The translations under genes and the position numbers were made by a program. The notes under the pieces were generated by a model. It made no database searches. It was not told where the DNA came from and saw only the letters and a list, made by a program, of their open reading frames with translations. Shown in pieces: positions 45,936 through 55,548 of a stretch of DNA of 64,000 nt. The DNA comes from Agrobacterium vitis (GTDB lineage: Bacteria; Pseudomonadota; Alphaproteobacteria; Rhizobiales; Rhizobiaceae): contig NZ_CP146242.1 of NCBI RefSeq assembly GCF_037039395.1, forward strand, positions 558,001 through 622,000. Direction: 5' to 3'. The stretch's first letter is position 1, and the number at the start of each line of letters is the position of its first letter.

Positions 45936-47087
45936 ATGACTTTCAGGATTATCATGCGGGCGCTCGTCGCCCTTTTGCCGTTTATGGCAAACCCCGCATT
46001 CGCCGCCGAGATCACCGATGTCGCTGGCCGCACCGTGACGCTCGATCTCCCAGCCAAGCGGGTTCTGGTCGGCGAGGCCCGGCAGATCCACACCATCGCG
46101 GCGCTGGCCGGGGACAAGACCTTCGATACCATTGTCGGATGGCGCGATGACATGGTGAAAAAGGACCCGGACAGCTTTGCGGCTTATGTCGAGCGCTTTC
46201 CTGAGATCGCCAAGCTGCCGCAATTCGGCTATCTGCCGCAGGGCGGTTTCAGCCTGGAAGCGGCAATTGCCCTGCATCCCGATGTGATGACGCTTAATCT
46301 GGAAGTCTTACAGGCGGCCCGTGAGAGCGGGCTGGAGGAAAAAGCGGCTGCGGCGGGCATTCAGGTCGTCTATGTCGATTTCCGTCTCGACCCCGACAAG
46401 AATACCGAGAAATCCATTGAAATTCTCGGCCAGATTTTTGGCGCAGAGGACAAGGCGAAAGAGCTGATCGCCTATCGCCGCCAGCAGATCGCAGTTGTCA
46501 CCGACCGGCTGGCCGCTGTGAAAGACCTGAAACGCCCTGCTGTCTTCATGGAGCGCGCACCGGGCAATGATGCCGAAGGCGGTTGCTGCCGCACGTTCGG
46601 CCCGGCCAATTTCGGCCAGATGATCGAGATCGCTGGCGGGCATAATATTGCCTCCGACATCATCTCCACCACCTTTGGCGAAATCAGCATCGAACAGCTG
46701 ATCGCCTCCGATCCGGCCCAGATCATCGTCACCGGCTCCAATTGGCTGGCCGAATCCAAGACCAACCGTTTCGTGCATGTCGGGCGGGGTGCCGATCCCG
46801 AGAAGGCCCGCGCCAAGCTGCAAACCTTGATCGAGCGCACCGGCTTCGACGGGCTTGCCGCCGTGCGCAACCGCCAGGTCCATGCCGCGTGGCATCAGTT
46901 CTACGGCGTACCCTATGAATTTGTTCCCATCCAGCAATTTGCCAAGTGGTTTCACCCGGAGCTGTTTGCCGATCTTGACCCTGACCGCACCTTCCGGGAG
47001 TTTCACCAGAAATTCCTGCCGGTCGCCTATAAGCCGGGCTATTTCGTCTCAATGAACCCGTCGGATGACGAAAAAGGATCAAACTGA
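45936..47087 (+). CDS. Iron/siderophore ABC transporter binding protein 2
   Basis: 383 aa. Signal peptide (LVALLPFMANPAFAA). Paralogue of the preceding protein: ITDVAGRTVTLDLPAKRVLVGEA, VFMERAPGNDAEGGCCRTFG (vicinal cysteines about 217-218), EQLIASDPAQIIVTGSNW, and the same C-terminus FLPVAYKPGYFVSMN. Overlaps the permease start by 1 nt (TGATG). Two binding proteins for one permease suggests two ligands or a recent tandem duplication. Confidence 0.93.
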   Translation: MTFRIIMRALVALLPFMANPAFAAEITDVAGRTVTLDLPAKRVLVGEARQIHTIAALAGDKTFDTIVGWRDDMVKKDPDSFAAYVERFPEIAKLPQFGYLPQGGFSLEAAIALHPDVMTLNLEVLQAARESGLEEKAAAAGIQVVYVDFRLDPDKNTEKSIEILGQIFGAEDKAKELIAYRRQQIAVVTDRLAAVKDLKRPAVFMERAPGNDAEGGCCRTFGPANFGQMIEIAGGHNIASDIISTTFGEISIEQLIASDPAQIIVTGSNWLAESKTNRFVHVGRGADPEKARAKLQTLIERTGFDGLAAVRNRQVHAAWHQFYGVPYEFVPIQQFAKWFHPELFADLDPDRTFREFHQKFLPVAYKPGYFVSMNPSDDEKGSN

Positions 47088-48166
47088 TGACTGTTGCCAT
47101 TGAGAGCACCGCTGAGGTGCAGGATGAAGGAAAGGGGCGTAGCCAGTACCGCGCGCTGACGGCCAGGCGCGTCACCATTCTCCTGTGCCTGCTGGCGGCT
47201 CTGGCCACAAGCGTTGCCGTTGATATGGCGCTCGGACCGGCCCGCTACACGCTCTCCCAGGTGCTTTCGGCGATTTTCACCCCCGATAGCGTCACCAACC
47301 AGATCCGGGTGGTGATCTGGGATATCCGCATGCCGATTGCGCTGATGGCTGTCACCGTCGGTGCCTGTCTGTCGCTGGCGGGTGCGCAAATGCAGACCAT
47401 TCTCGCCAATCCGCTGGCAAGCCCATTCACGCTCGGCATTTCGGCCGCCGCCGGTTTTGGCGCGGCGTTGGCGCTGGTGGGCGGCGTCGCGGTGTTTCCG
47501 GCAGCCATTGAATTCATGGTGCCGATCAACGCCTTCCTGATGGCCATGCTCGCTTCGCTGTTCATCTACGGCGTTTCGACCATGCGCGGCGTGACGGTGG
47601 AAACCATCGTGCTGCTTGGCATTGCGCTGGTTTTTACCTTCAATGCGCTGTTGTCGCTGCTCGAATATCTGGCCTCGGAACAGGCGCTGGCCGCCGTGGT
47701 GTTCTGGACCATGGGCAGCCTGACCAAGGCGACCTGGATGAAGGTTGGCGTGACCTTTGCCGTGCTGGTTGTCTCGGTGCCGCTGTTTGCGCGCCGCGCC
47801 TGGGCGCTGACGGCGCTGCGGCTGGGCGATGACAAGGCAGCCAGCCTTGGCGTCAATGTCCGGGCGCTCAGACTGGAAACCATGATGCTGGTCAGCCTGC
47901 TGGCCGCCATTCCGGTGTCCTTCGTTGGCACCATCGGCTTTGTCGGTCTGGTTGGGCCACATATCGCCCGCATGCTTGTTGGTGAAGACCAGCGGTTCTT
48001 TCTGCCCGGCTCTGTCATCTGCGGGGCCTTGCTGCTGTCCGTCACCTCGGTCGTGTCGAAAATGCTGATCCCCGGCGCCATTCTCCCCATCGGGGTGATC
48101 ACCGCATTGGTCGGCGTTCCCTTCTTCTTCTCACTGATTTTCACCAACAGGAGGCGCGCATGGTAA
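47087..48166 (+). CDS. FecCD-type ferric-chelate ABC permease
   Basis: 359 aa, about ten membrane helices. Family marks: IRMPIALMAVTVGACLSLAGAQMQTILANPLASPFTLGIS in parts, then VPVSFVGTIGFVGLVGPHIARMLVG (EAA-like loop) and LPIGVITALVGVPFFFSLIF. Only one permease gene is present, so it is a homodimer. Overlaps the next gene by 7 nt. Confidence 0.95.
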   Translation: MTVAIESTAEVQDEGKGRSQYRALTARRVTILLCLLAALATSVAVDMALGPARYTLSQVLSAIFTPDSVTNQIRVVIWDIRMPIALMAVTVGACLSLAGAQMQTILANPLASPFTLGISAAAGFGAALALVGGVAVFPAAIEFMVPINAFLMAMLASLFIYGVSTMRGVTVETIVLLGIALVFTFNALLSLLEYLASEQALAAVVFWTMGSLTKATWMKVGVTFAVLVVSVPLFARRAWALTALRLGDDKAASLGVNVRALRLETMMLVSLLAAIPVSFVGTIGFVGLVGPHIARMLVGEDQRFFLPGSVICGALLLSVTSVVSKMLIPGAILPIGVITALVGVPFFFSLIFTNRRRAW

Positions 48167-48915
48167 GCCTGAAGCTCGACCGCGTCGGCGCCCGCTATGG
48201 CCGCGCCCAGGTCTTTGAAGACATCAGCACCGATTGGCTGACCGGCGGTGAAATGACCGCCCTGATCGGCCCGAATGCAGCGGGCAAATCCACCCTGTTC
48301 AAGCGCATTGCCGGGCTGATTTCCGGCCCCGGCGTGGTTGCCGTGGAAGACGTGCGCGATGGCCACCGCCCGATCTGTTATATGCCGCAGGATACCGGCG
48401 CCAATGCGGTGCTGACGGTCTATGAAAGCGTGCTGCTGGCCGCCAAGCAAGGCGGCGGCTGGCGGGTGGCCGATGGCGAACTCAACGATATCGACCGGAT
48501 TCTGGCCGCATTGCGCATCTCCGATCTAGCCTTCCGCGACCTCGGTGCGCTCTCGGGCGGTCAGCGGCAATTGGTGGCGATTGCCCAGGCGCTGGTGCGC
48601 AAGCCCGAAGTGCTGCTGATGGACGAGCCAACCTCGGCGCTCGACCTCTTCCGGCAGATCGAAGTGCTGGAATTCATGCGCAAGATCGCCACCCGCGAAG
48701 GCATTGCCGTACTGATCGCGCTGCACGACCTCAACCATGCGCTTCGCTATTGCAGCCGCACCCTCGTCATCGGCGGCGGCAAGCTGATCGCCTCCGGCCC
48801 CACCGAAGACGTCATCACCCCCACCCTCTTGCGCGACGTCTACCGCGTCGATGCCCGCATCGAGGCATGCAGCCAGGGACGCTTGCAGGTGATTGTTGAT
48901 GGGGCTTTGGTGTGA
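48160..48915 (+). CDS. Ferric-chelate ABC transporter ATPase
   Basis: 251 aa. Walker A GPNAAGKS (37-44), signature LSGGQRQLVAIAQAL (about 131), Walker B LLMDEPTSALD and H-loop LIALHDLNHALRY. FecE/FepC-like. Last gene of the SBP1-SBP2-permease-ATPase operon; it starts inside the permease gene. Confidence 0.95.
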   Translation: MVSLKLDRVGARYGRAQVFEDISTDWLTGGEMTALIGPNAAGKSTLFKRIAGLISGPGVVAVEDVRDGHRPICYMPQDTGANAVLTVYESVLLAAKQGGGWRVADGELNDIDRILAALRISDLAFRDLGALSGGQRQLVAIAQALVRKPEVLLMDEPTSALDLFRQIEVLEFMRKIATREGIAVLIALHDLNHALRYCSRTLVIGGGKLIASGPTEDVITPTLLRDVYRVDARIEACSQGRLQVIVDGALV

Positions 48916-49093
48916 CAATTTAGAGATCGAGTGGAATTATACCGCAGATATAAAGCTCTACAGCGAATGAGGCTGTCACGCATTCATTCGCTGATGGTAA
49001 ACCGCGCTCGTGCTTTTATGCGACGTCTGTTATCGGTCTGTTTCGGTGACAGTATCGAGGCTGAGGCTTTGGCGGCCTTACCCAGGAGCGGAA

Positions 49094-49591
49094 ATGCAGT
49101 TTTTCACCTCAGAATGGGCGACAGGCGATCAGGATGACGGTGATCCGGTGGCAGAATACGCCCGGTTCCTGAGCACCCTGGACAAAGACGGCGCTGTTTA
49201 CACATTCGCGACATCGGTCAGTTTGAATGATGCGATTCTGGAACATGCCGTTTTCGAGCAGGCTTCGAAAACCTTCAAGCTGGTTCTCCTGACCGGAGAT
49301 CTTCAAATTGGCTATTGGCGGACGGAAATCCAATACACCAATGCGACACTCATGGCGCGTGAGATTCTGGCCGAGGCCCTGCATGACCATCCCACGGAAA
49401 TATGGTATGATGAGTTCTTCTCCAATAGCGATCGGCTGTCGCATGGCTTTTTGCTGGTACCGCGCCGTGTCCGTTTGTCGGATGGCCTCAGCCAGGAATT
49501 CAGCGTCCAGTTCACCTCATTCAGTTACACGCAACATGCGGTAGCGAACAGAGAGATCACCCCTCCAGTCACTGGCTTTGAAATTCGGTAA
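49094..49591 (+). CDS. Protein of unknown function
   Basis: 165 aa from the ATG at 49094 (CAGGAGCGGAA before it). Begins MQFFTSEWATGDQDD. Other recognisable stretches are YARFLSTLDKDGAVYTFATS, LNDAILEHAVFEQASKTFKL and IWYDEFFSNSDRLSHGFLL. No signal peptide. Resembles small DUF4085-like proteins only vaguely. A lone gene between the iron operon and a toxin-antitoxin pair; AT-richer than the operon. Confidence 0.65.
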   Translation: MQFFTSEWATGDQDDGDPVAEYARFLSTLDKDGAVYTFATSVSLNDAILEHAVFEQASKTFKLVLLTGDLQIGYWRTEIQYTNATLMAREILAEALHDHPTEIWYDEFFSNSDRLSHGFLLVPRRVRLSDGLSQEFSVQFTSFSYTQHAVANREITPPVTGFEIR

Positions 49592-49741
49592 ATCATTTGC
49601 ACCGAAGGAGTGCCGCACTGGAGGTTCTCTGGGACACAAGTCAGGTTTAAAATAAGCCGATGATCGACCAACGTTCCATCGACTCTTATTGACATTTTGC
49701 GCAAATTACGTATTTTACACACTGATTAAAGGAGACCGGTC

Positions 49742-49990
49742 ATGGCAATTCAAGTTCCCGCCAGTGCTTTTTCCCGGCAATTTGGCAAAATCCGCGAGGA
49801 AGTCTACGACGTCGGCGTGATTGAAGTCACATCTCATGACCGTGTTGTGGGTGCTTACATTAGCCCTAGAGAACTTGAGCATTTCAGGAGATTGAAGAGC
49901 CAGGAAGTTCACGTTTTGCACGCGAGCGAAATTGATGACGATCTCCTGGGCGAAATTGAAAACGCACAATATGGCGTGATTTCCAAGTGA
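49742..49990 (+). CDS. Phd/YefM-like antitoxin
   Basis: 82 aa. N-terminal DNA-binding domain of the Phd type (VPASAFSRQFGKIREEVYDVGVIEVTSHDRVVGAYISP in parts) and an acidic toxin-binding tail (HASEIDDDLLGEIENAQYG). AAAGGAGA precedes the ATG. The stop overlaps the toxin's GTG start (GTGA), the classical coupling of antitoxin before toxin. Probably represses its own operon. Confidence 0.85.
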   Translation: MAIQVPASAFSRQFGKIREEVYDVGVIEVTSHDRVVGAYISPRELEHFRRLKSQEVHVLHASEIDDDLLGEIENAQYGVISK

Positions 49991-50397
49991 ATCTGCCGGA
50001 TCCTGTTCCGGGTCTTGTGATCCGTTTTGGCTACACCTGGCATAAAGATCGTTTCAGGAAGGATAGGCCCTGCGCGATCGTGCTGACGTCTCAGGAGTCA
50101 GGCATGGTCACGGTGGTTCCGATCACCCATTCCTATCCAGAAGTCGGAGAAGAAGACCAATCCATTCTCATCCCAGAGGACATCTGCAAGGCTATCGGAT
50201 TGGATCAGGAGGCTAATTACGTCCGCTTATCTGAAATCAATCAGTTCACATGGCCCTCGGATCGGCTGGCTCCCTTGCCGCACGATCAAACCCGTTGCGA
50301 CTATGGCATGGTTCCGGAGAGCTTCTTTGTTGAGATTCGCAAGAAACTCGCGGAAATCGTCAGAGCGAAGCGGATGAAAGCCCTCAAAGTCGATTGA
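49987..50397 (+). CDS. PemK/MazF-like toxin
   Basis: 136 aa starting at GTG 49987. MazF-type beta-barrel pattern: GLVIRFGYTWHKDRFRKDRPCAIVL in parts, VTVVPITHSYPEVGEED, NYVRLSEINQFTWPSDRL. Family members are sequence-specific mRNA endonucleases. The usual PG-RG opening is only partly kept (VPGLVIRF). Paired with the antitoxin gene upstream. Confidence 0.85.
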   Translation: MNLPDPVPGLVIRFGYTWHKDRFRKDRPCAIVLTSQESGMVTVVPITHSYPEVGEEDQSILIPEDICKAIGLDQEANYVRLSEINQFTWPSDRLAPLPHDQTRCDYGMVPESFFVEIRKKLAEIVRAKRMKALKVD

Positions 50398-50437
50398 TCC
50401 ATGATGGCTCGCATGACAGGATCGCAGAACAGTTGCG

Positions 50438-51643
50438 TCATCCCCCAACCCCAAACAACCGCTCATCAATCGCCCTCAGCGCATGGTCCACATGCCCCTC
50501 CTGCACCAGATCGGCCTCGTCTCCAACCAGAGTGATCGAGGGCATACCGTCCAGCCGTACTTGCAGGGATTGGGCAAGGCCCTCCTCTATGCCCTGCGCC
50601 AGCAGGTCATAATAGCGGGTGCCGGGGCCGGTGATGATGACGGGGAGCGTTTCGTGGAGGCTGAACACCCGTGACAGGCCTTGGCCCAACGCCAGCCCCG
50701 CCTGGCGGAAGGCATATTGGGCCATGCGATTGCCCTGGCGGGCCGAGAGCGCGATCTTGTCCATTTCGGTAATCGGCACGAACTTGGCGGGAATGGTATC
50801 GGGCCGCACTTCAAACGCCATGCGCAGGATGCCGTAGAAGCCAGCGGAGGCCTCGATACAGCCGCTCGCGCCGCAACCGCACAATTTGCTGTCAGCGGTA
50901 TTGAGCATATGGCCGAAATTCGGGGCGCTGACCGCCACCGTGCCATCCGGCACCGGCCTTGCAATGCCAAGCCCGATGCTGTGGCCGAGCGATAGCGCAA
51001 TCAGGCCGCGAAACGTGCCATCTTGAGCGTCCATGCGGCGGCTAAGACCGTGGGCCACCAGCAATGTCTCGTTGCTGAGCAGAGCCATGGCCCCATCGAA
51101 ATCACCAAGGCCCGCCTTGATGTCGAGCGGTTGCCGACCGAATACCGGTGTCCAGAGCAGTCTTGCGCCGCCCGCACCGACAATGCCTTTGGAACTAACG
51201 GAGAGAACGGCGACTTTTTCCGGCTCCAGTTTCGAGCGGCTGGCCAGACGGGCAAGGTTGCGGCCAAGTCCGTCGATAAAGCCCACCGCCGACACATCAA
51301 GCGGGCGCGGCTCCTCGAAACGGTCCATCAGCGTGCCGCGATAATCCGACAGGGTGTAATTCAGCCGGTCGGAGGAAATCCTGACCGACATCACATAGGC
51401 GAAATCCCGGCGGCGCGACAGTGCGACACGCGGCCTGCCCCGTGCGCCAGCGACCTGCTGCTCATGTCGCTCGATCACGCCGGCCTGTTCCAGCTCACTG
51501 GTAATGGCGGTGACCGTTGCCGAGGCAAGACCGGTCACGGCAGCGATTTGGGTATGGGACATGGCCTGCTCTATCCGCAAAGCGGCGAGAACCAGGGCTG
51601 AATTCTGGCGGCGGACCTGTTCGGTGCTGGATTTCATCAGCAT
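50438..51643 (-). CDS. ROK-family transcription regulator (XylR type)
   Basis: 401 aa. N-terminal helix-turn-helix (SALVLAALRIEQAMSHTQIA, LASATVTAITSELEQAGVIE). ROK sugar-kinase-like domain with the zinc motif CGCGASGCIEA at about 249-259. It lacks an intact kinase ATP motif. Divergent from the xylose transporter operon, so it probably represses it in the absence of sugar. Confidence 0.92.
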   Translation of the reverse strand: MLMKSSTEQVRRQNSALVLAALRIEQAMSHTQIAAVTGLASATVTAITSELEQAGVIERHEQQVAGARGRPRVALSRRRDFAYVMSVRISSDRLNYTLSDYRGTLMDRFEEPRPLDVSAVGFIDGLGRNLARLASRSKLEPEKVAVLSVSSKGIVGAGGARLLWTPVFGRQPLDIKAGLGDFDGAMALLSNETLLVAHGLSRRMDAQDGTFRGLIALSLGHSIGLGIARPVPDGTVAVSAPNFGHMLNTADSKLCGCGASGCIEASAGFYGILRMAFEVRPDTIPAKFVPITEMDKIALSARQGNRMAQYAFRQAGLALGQGLSRVFSLHETLPVIITGPGTRYYDLLAQGIEEGLAQSLQVRLDGMPSITLVGDEADLVQEGHVDHALRAIDERLFGVGG

Positions 51644-52040
51644 CGATACGCCGACCTATTCCTATCTTCTGTTATCTCTTCCTGAACCACATGCCCCTCC
51701 CAAAGCATCTGTTTCACTGCAACGTCCCTGTTCTTCTGGGTCATCCTGAACCAACAAGGTCTGATTTCTCTATGACCCATTTCTCATTTCGGGAAAAGCA
51801 CTCTTCCTTACCCCCTGGGTAAACTCACAGGTGTTGCAGTCCTCGCCCATCACCCGTTTATGGTCCCCACAGGCATATTGACAGGGTCTAATTCTTCTGC
51901 CAGTTATTTTCTCGACTGTCGAGAAAAACAATCATCCGGCTTGAAAGAGCCTGGCGCTTGGCAAACAGAGGCAGTTTTCTGGCAGCGTGGCGGCGGACGA
52001 GGAGGTCTGCCCGCGCTGCCTTCACCTGGGGAGGTTTACA
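51644..52040. other. Divergent promoter region ROK / xylF
   Basis: About 400 nt between the two divergent starts. AT-richer than the genes. The palindrome at 51907-51927 is the one clear operator candidate. Confidence 0.55.
51907..51927. promoter_or_regulatory. Palindromic operator candidate before xylF
   Basis: TTTTCTCGA-CTG-TCGAGAAAA: perfect 9-bp arms, 114 nt before the xylF ATG. Position and symmetry suit a ROK-family operator. Confidence 0.6.
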
Positions 52041-53081
52041 ATGAAATCCGTTTTGAAACTGATGGCAGTTGCTGCCGTCATGACGTCTGCCTATGCTCCT
52101 GTTCATGCCAAGGATCTGGTGGTTGGCGTATCCTGGTCCAACTTCCAGGAAGAGCGCTGGAAGACCGATGAAGCCGCCATCAAGGAAGCGCTGAAGGCGC
52201 ATGGCGCCAAGTATATTTCCGCCGATGCCCAGACATCCGCCGCCAAACAGCTGACCGATATCGAAAGCCTGATTGCCCAGGGTGCCAATGCGCTGATCGT
52301 ACTGGCGCAGGATTCGAGCGCCATCGGCCCGGCCATCGAAAAGGCTGCGGCTGAAGGCATTCCTGTCATCGGCTACGACCGCCTGATCGAGAACCCCAAC
52401 ACCTATTACATCACCTTCGACAACAAGGAAGTCGGTCGCTTGCAGGCCAAGGAAGTGATGAAGGTCAAGCCCACAGGCAATTACGTGTTCATCAAGGGCG
52501 GCTCGACCGACCCGAACGCCGATTTCGTGTTTTCCGGCCAGATGGAAGTGCTGAAAGACGCCATGGCCAGCGGCAAGATCAAGAATGTCGGCGAAGCCTA
52601 TACCGATGGCTGGAAGCCGGAAATTGCCCAGAAAAACATGGAGCAGTTCCTGACGGCCAACAACAACAAGGTCGATGCGGTCGTCTCTTCCAATGACGGC
52701 ATGGCGGGCGGCGTTGTCGCAGCGCTGGAAGCACAGGGGCTGGCCGGTTCCGTGCCGGTTTCCGGTCAGGATGGCGACAAGGCAGCGCTGAACCGCGTGG
52801 CGCTTGGCACCCAGACCGTCTCCGTCTGGAAAGACAGCCGCATGCTGGGCAAGAAGGCCGGTGATGTGGCTGTAGCTCTGGCTGGCGGCAAGAAGATGAG
52901 CGAAATCCCCGGCACCGCCAAGTTCAAGGGCGGCACCAAGGGTGTGGAAATGGAATCGCAATTCCTGATGCCGCAAGCCATCACCAAGGACAATCTCAAC
53001 GTTGTTCTCGATGCCAAGTGGATCACCAAGAGCGAGTTGTGCCAGGGCGTGAAAGCCGGGGCGGTAGCAGTCTGCAAGTAA
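52041..53081 (+). CDS. xylF: D-xylose ABC transporter binding protein XylF
   Basis: 346 aa from the ATG at 52041 (GGGGAGGTTTAC before it). Signal peptide ([17 protein letters not shown]). Type-I periplasmic fold with XylF marks: [94 protein letters not shown]. Single disulfide possible near the C-terminus. A large inverted repeat follows before the permease gene. Confidence 0.94.
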   Translation: MKSVLKLMAVAAVMTSAYAPVHAKDLVVGVSWSNFQEERWKTDEAAIKEALKAHGAKYISADAQTSAAKQLTDIESLIAQGANALIVLAQDSSAIGPAIEKAAAEGIPVIGYDRLIENPNTYYITFDNKEVGRLQAKEVMKVKPTGNYVFIKGGSTDPNADFVFSGQMEVLKDAMASGKIKNVGEAYTDGWKPEIAQKNMEQFLTANNNKVDAVVSSNDGMAGGVVAALEAQGLAGSVPVSGQDGDKAALNRVALGTQTVSVWKDSRMLGKKAGDVAVALAGGKKMSEIPGTAKFKGGTKGVEMESQFLMPQAITKDNLNVVLDAKWITKSELCQGVKAGAVAVCK

Positions 53082-53133
53082 GGGCTGGTGGGGAGCCGTA
53101 GCAGCGGAAACATGCGCTGCGGTGTGTGGCTTA

Positions 53134-53300
53134 CCCCCCTCTGCCCTGCCGGGCATCTCCCCCTCATGGGGGGAGATCAGCAAGCGGTTTGTCCCTCGTT
53201 CTTAATTCATGATCGCGCATCTAAGCGCGTAACGTGTCAAACGAGATGAGCGCTCATCTCCCCCCTTGAGGGGGAGATGGCTGGCAAGCCAGAGGGGGGT
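53134..53300. repeat. RIME-like large inverted repeat in the xyl operon
   Basis: Left arm 53134-53177 (ACCCCCCTCTGCCCTGCCGG, then GCATCTCCCCCTC) and right arm 53256-53300 are near-perfect reverse complements of about 45 nt. The 78 nt between hold the partial GATGAGCGCTCATC palindrome at about 53246-53259. Each arm also folds on itself (CTCCCCCTC/GGGGGGAG). Mosaic palindromes with this C-rich start are typical rhizobial intergenic elements. It sits in the 325-nt gap between xylF and xylH. Confidence 0.8.
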
Positions 53301-53406
53301 GCCGCGGGCTGCGCCCGTCAAAAGCACCCTATCCCGCGCCACGACAGTTCGCCATCAAGCGTGCATCTGACGCAGATCTTTAAGATCATAGAGGAGTACC
53401 CGATCC

Positions 53407-54720
53407 ATGGTGGATCACACAATCGGCGCAGCATCCAACAGTGCCCGTCCAGCAACGGTCAGTCCCTGGCGGCGGTTTTTGAACGCCACCGAAATCGACA
53501 CCCGGCTGATGGGCATGGTGATCGCGCTGCTGATCATCTGGTTCGGCTTCCACATTCTGTCGGATGGGTTGTTTCTGACACCGCGCAATCTGTGGAACCT
53601 GTCGGTCCAGGCCGCCTCGGTCTCGGTCATGGCCACGGGCATGGTGCTGGTCATTGTTACGCGCAATATCGATCTGTCCGTCGGATCGATCCTGGGCTTT
53701 GTCGGCATGATGATGGCCGTTACCCAAACCAAGTTTCTGCCGCAACTGCTCGGCTACGATCATCCGCTGATGTGGGTGCTGGCGCTGACGCTCGGCATTG
53801 TCATCGGCGCCGCAATCGGGGCGTTTCAGGGCGCCATCATCGCTTTTCTCAACGTGCCGTCCTTCATCGTCACGCTCGGCGGCCTGCTGGTCTGGCGCGG
53901 CTGCGCCTGGATGGTGACGAGCGGCGCGACCGTCGCGCCAATGGACACCCGCTTTCGCCTGATGGGCGGCGGCGCGGATGGCTCGATTGGGGCCACCGCC
54001 AGCTGGGTGGTCGGGGTCATCGCCTGCGTATTCATCGTGTTGTCGATCCTGCATTCCCGCCGTCAGCGCAAGCGGTTTGGCTTTCCGCTAAAGCCCATCT
54101 GGGCCGAATATTTCATGGGGCTGATCGGCTGCGGCGCGGTGCTCGGTTCCGTCAGCGTGCTCAACAGCTATTACATGCCGGTCAATCTGGCCCGCAAATA
54201 TGCCGAGGCCAACAATATCGCCTGGCCGGACAGCGGGCTGGAGATTTCGCTGGGCATTGCCATTCCCGTGCTGATCGCGCTTGGCATTGCCATGGTCATG
54301 AACTTCATCACCAACCGCACCCGGTTTGGCCGCTATGTGTTTGCCATTGGCGGCAATCCGGAAGCTGCCGTGCTGGCGGGCATCAAGACCCGCTGGGTGA
54401 CGGTGCGGATCTTTGCGCTGATGGGTGCGCTCTGCGCCATTGCCGCGGCGATTTCCACCGCCCGTCTCAATGCCGCCACCAATGCGCAAGGCACGCTGGA
54501 CGAGCTTTACACCATTGCCGCAGCCGTGATTGGCGGCACATCGCTGGCTGGTGGGGCTGGCACCATTGCCGGTGCGGTATTGGGTGCCATCGTCATGCAA
54601 TCGCTGAATTCGGGCATGGTGCTGCTGGGCATGGATACGCCGCTGCAAAGCATCGTTATCGGCATGGTGCTGGTCGTCGCGGTCTGGCTGGATACGGTTT
54701 ACCGCGCCCGCACCCGATAA
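53407..54720 (+). CDS. xylH: D-xylose ABC transporter permease XylH
   Basis: 437 aa, about ten membrane helices. XylH/RbsC marks: [25 protein letters not shown] in parts, [68 protein letters not shown] 40-residue loop near residue 215 ([13 protein letters not shown]) is typical of XylH. Starts at ATG 53407 after GAGGAG. Seventeen nt before xylG. Confidence 0.95.
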   Translation: MVDHTIGAASNSARPATVSPWRRFLNATEIDTRLMGMVIALLIIWFGFHILSDGLFLTPRNLWNLSVQAASVSVMATGMVLVIVTRNIDLSVGSILGFVGMMMAVTQTKFLPQLLGYDHPLMWVLALTLGIVIGAAIGAFQGAIIAFLNVPSFIVTLGGLLVWRGCAWMVTSGATVAPMDTRFRLMGGGADGSIGATASWVVGVIACVFIVLSILHSRRQRKRFGFPLKPIWAEYFMGLIGCGAVLGSVSVLNSYYMPVNLARKYAEANNIAWPDSGLEISLGIAIPVLIALGIAMVMNFITNRTRFGRYVFAIGGNPEAAVLAGIKTRWVTVRIFALMGALCAIAAAISTARLNAATNAQGTLDELYTIAAAVIGGTSLAGGAGTIAGAVLGAIVMQSLNSGMVLLGMDTPLQSIVIGMVLVVAVWLDTVYRARTR

Positions 54721-54737
54721 AAAGCAGGAGAAACGTT

Positions 54738-55523
54738 ATGACACAACAGAACACGCCTCTTGTGGAAATGAAGAATATTTCCATCTCCTTCGGCGGTATT
54801 CACGCCGTCGATGATGCCTCGGTGGATCTTCATGCAGGCGAGGTCGTCGCCCTGCTCGGCCATAACGGTGCGGGCAAATCGACGCTGATCAAGATCCTGT
54901 CGGGCGCCTATAAACGCGATACCGGCGAGATCCTGATCAATGGCCAGTCAGCCGACATCAGCAATCCCCGTGATGCCAAGCGCCACGGCATCGAGACCAT
55001 CTACCAGACGCTGGCCGTTGCCGACAATGTCGATGCCGCCGCCAATCTCTATCTGGGGCGCGAGTTGCGCACCCCCTGGGGGACGCTGGATGATGTGGCG
55101 ATGGAGGCCAAAGCGCGCGAGGTGATGGGGCGGCTCAATCCGAATTTCCAGCGCTTCAAGGAGCCGGTGAAAGCGCTGTCAGGCGGCCAGCGGCAATCGG
55201 TGGCCATTGCCCGCGCCATCCTGTTCGATGCCCGCATCCTGATCATGGATGAGCCGACCGCAGCGCTGGGTCCGCAGGAAACCGCTCAGGTGGGGGAACT
55301 GATCCTGCAACTGAAAAAGGAAGGCATCGGCATTTTCCTGATCAGCCACGACATTCACGATGTCTTCGATCTCGCCGACCGGGTGTTTGTGATGAAGAAC
55401 GGCAAAGTGGTCGGCCATGCCCGCACTCAGGATGTCACCAAGGATGAAGTGCTGGGCATGATCATCATGGGCAAAGTGCCGCCCGGCGCCGTGCCTGGCC
55501 CCGGGGCGATGCAAGTGGTGTGA
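54738..55523 (+). CDS. Xylose ABC transporter ATPase, single domain
   Basis: 261 aa from the ATG at 54738 (GCAGGAGAAACG before it). Walker A GHNGAGKS (41-48), signature [16 protein letters not shown] (about 147), Walker [14 protein letters not shown]-loop LISHDIHDV. Only one ABC domain, in contrast to the two-domain XylG of E. coli; it probably works as a homodimer, as the rhizobial fructose ATPase FrcA does. Operon order is F-H-G rather than the E. coli F-G-H. Confidence 0.93.
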   Translation: MTQQNTPLVEMKNISISFGGIHAVDDASVDLHAGEVVALLGHNGAGKSTLIKILSGAYKRDTGEILINGQSADISNPRDAKRHGIETIYQTLAVADNVDAAANLYLGRELRTPWGTLDDVAMEAKAREVMGRLNPNFQRFKEPVKALSGGQRQSVAIARAILFDARILIMDEPTAALGPQETAQVGELILQLKKEGIGIFLISHDIHDVFDLADRVFVMKNGKVVGHARTQDVTKDEVLGMIIMGKVPPGAVPGPGAMQVV

Positions 55524-55548
55524 GGCCCGGAATTACGAGGACCAAAGG

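Noticed and set aside
48931..49137. Forward 68-codon frame after the iron operon
   Set aside because: No ribosome site and it overlaps the better-supported gene starting at 49094.
53134..53300. CRISPR-like repeat
   Set aside because: Only two arms in inverted orientation, no regular spacers; it is a palindromic intergenic element.
53277..54737. A single very long forward frame continuing into the xylose ATPase
   Set aside because: Upstream part is the shadow of xylH in another frame; the ATPase starts at 54738 with its own ribosome site.
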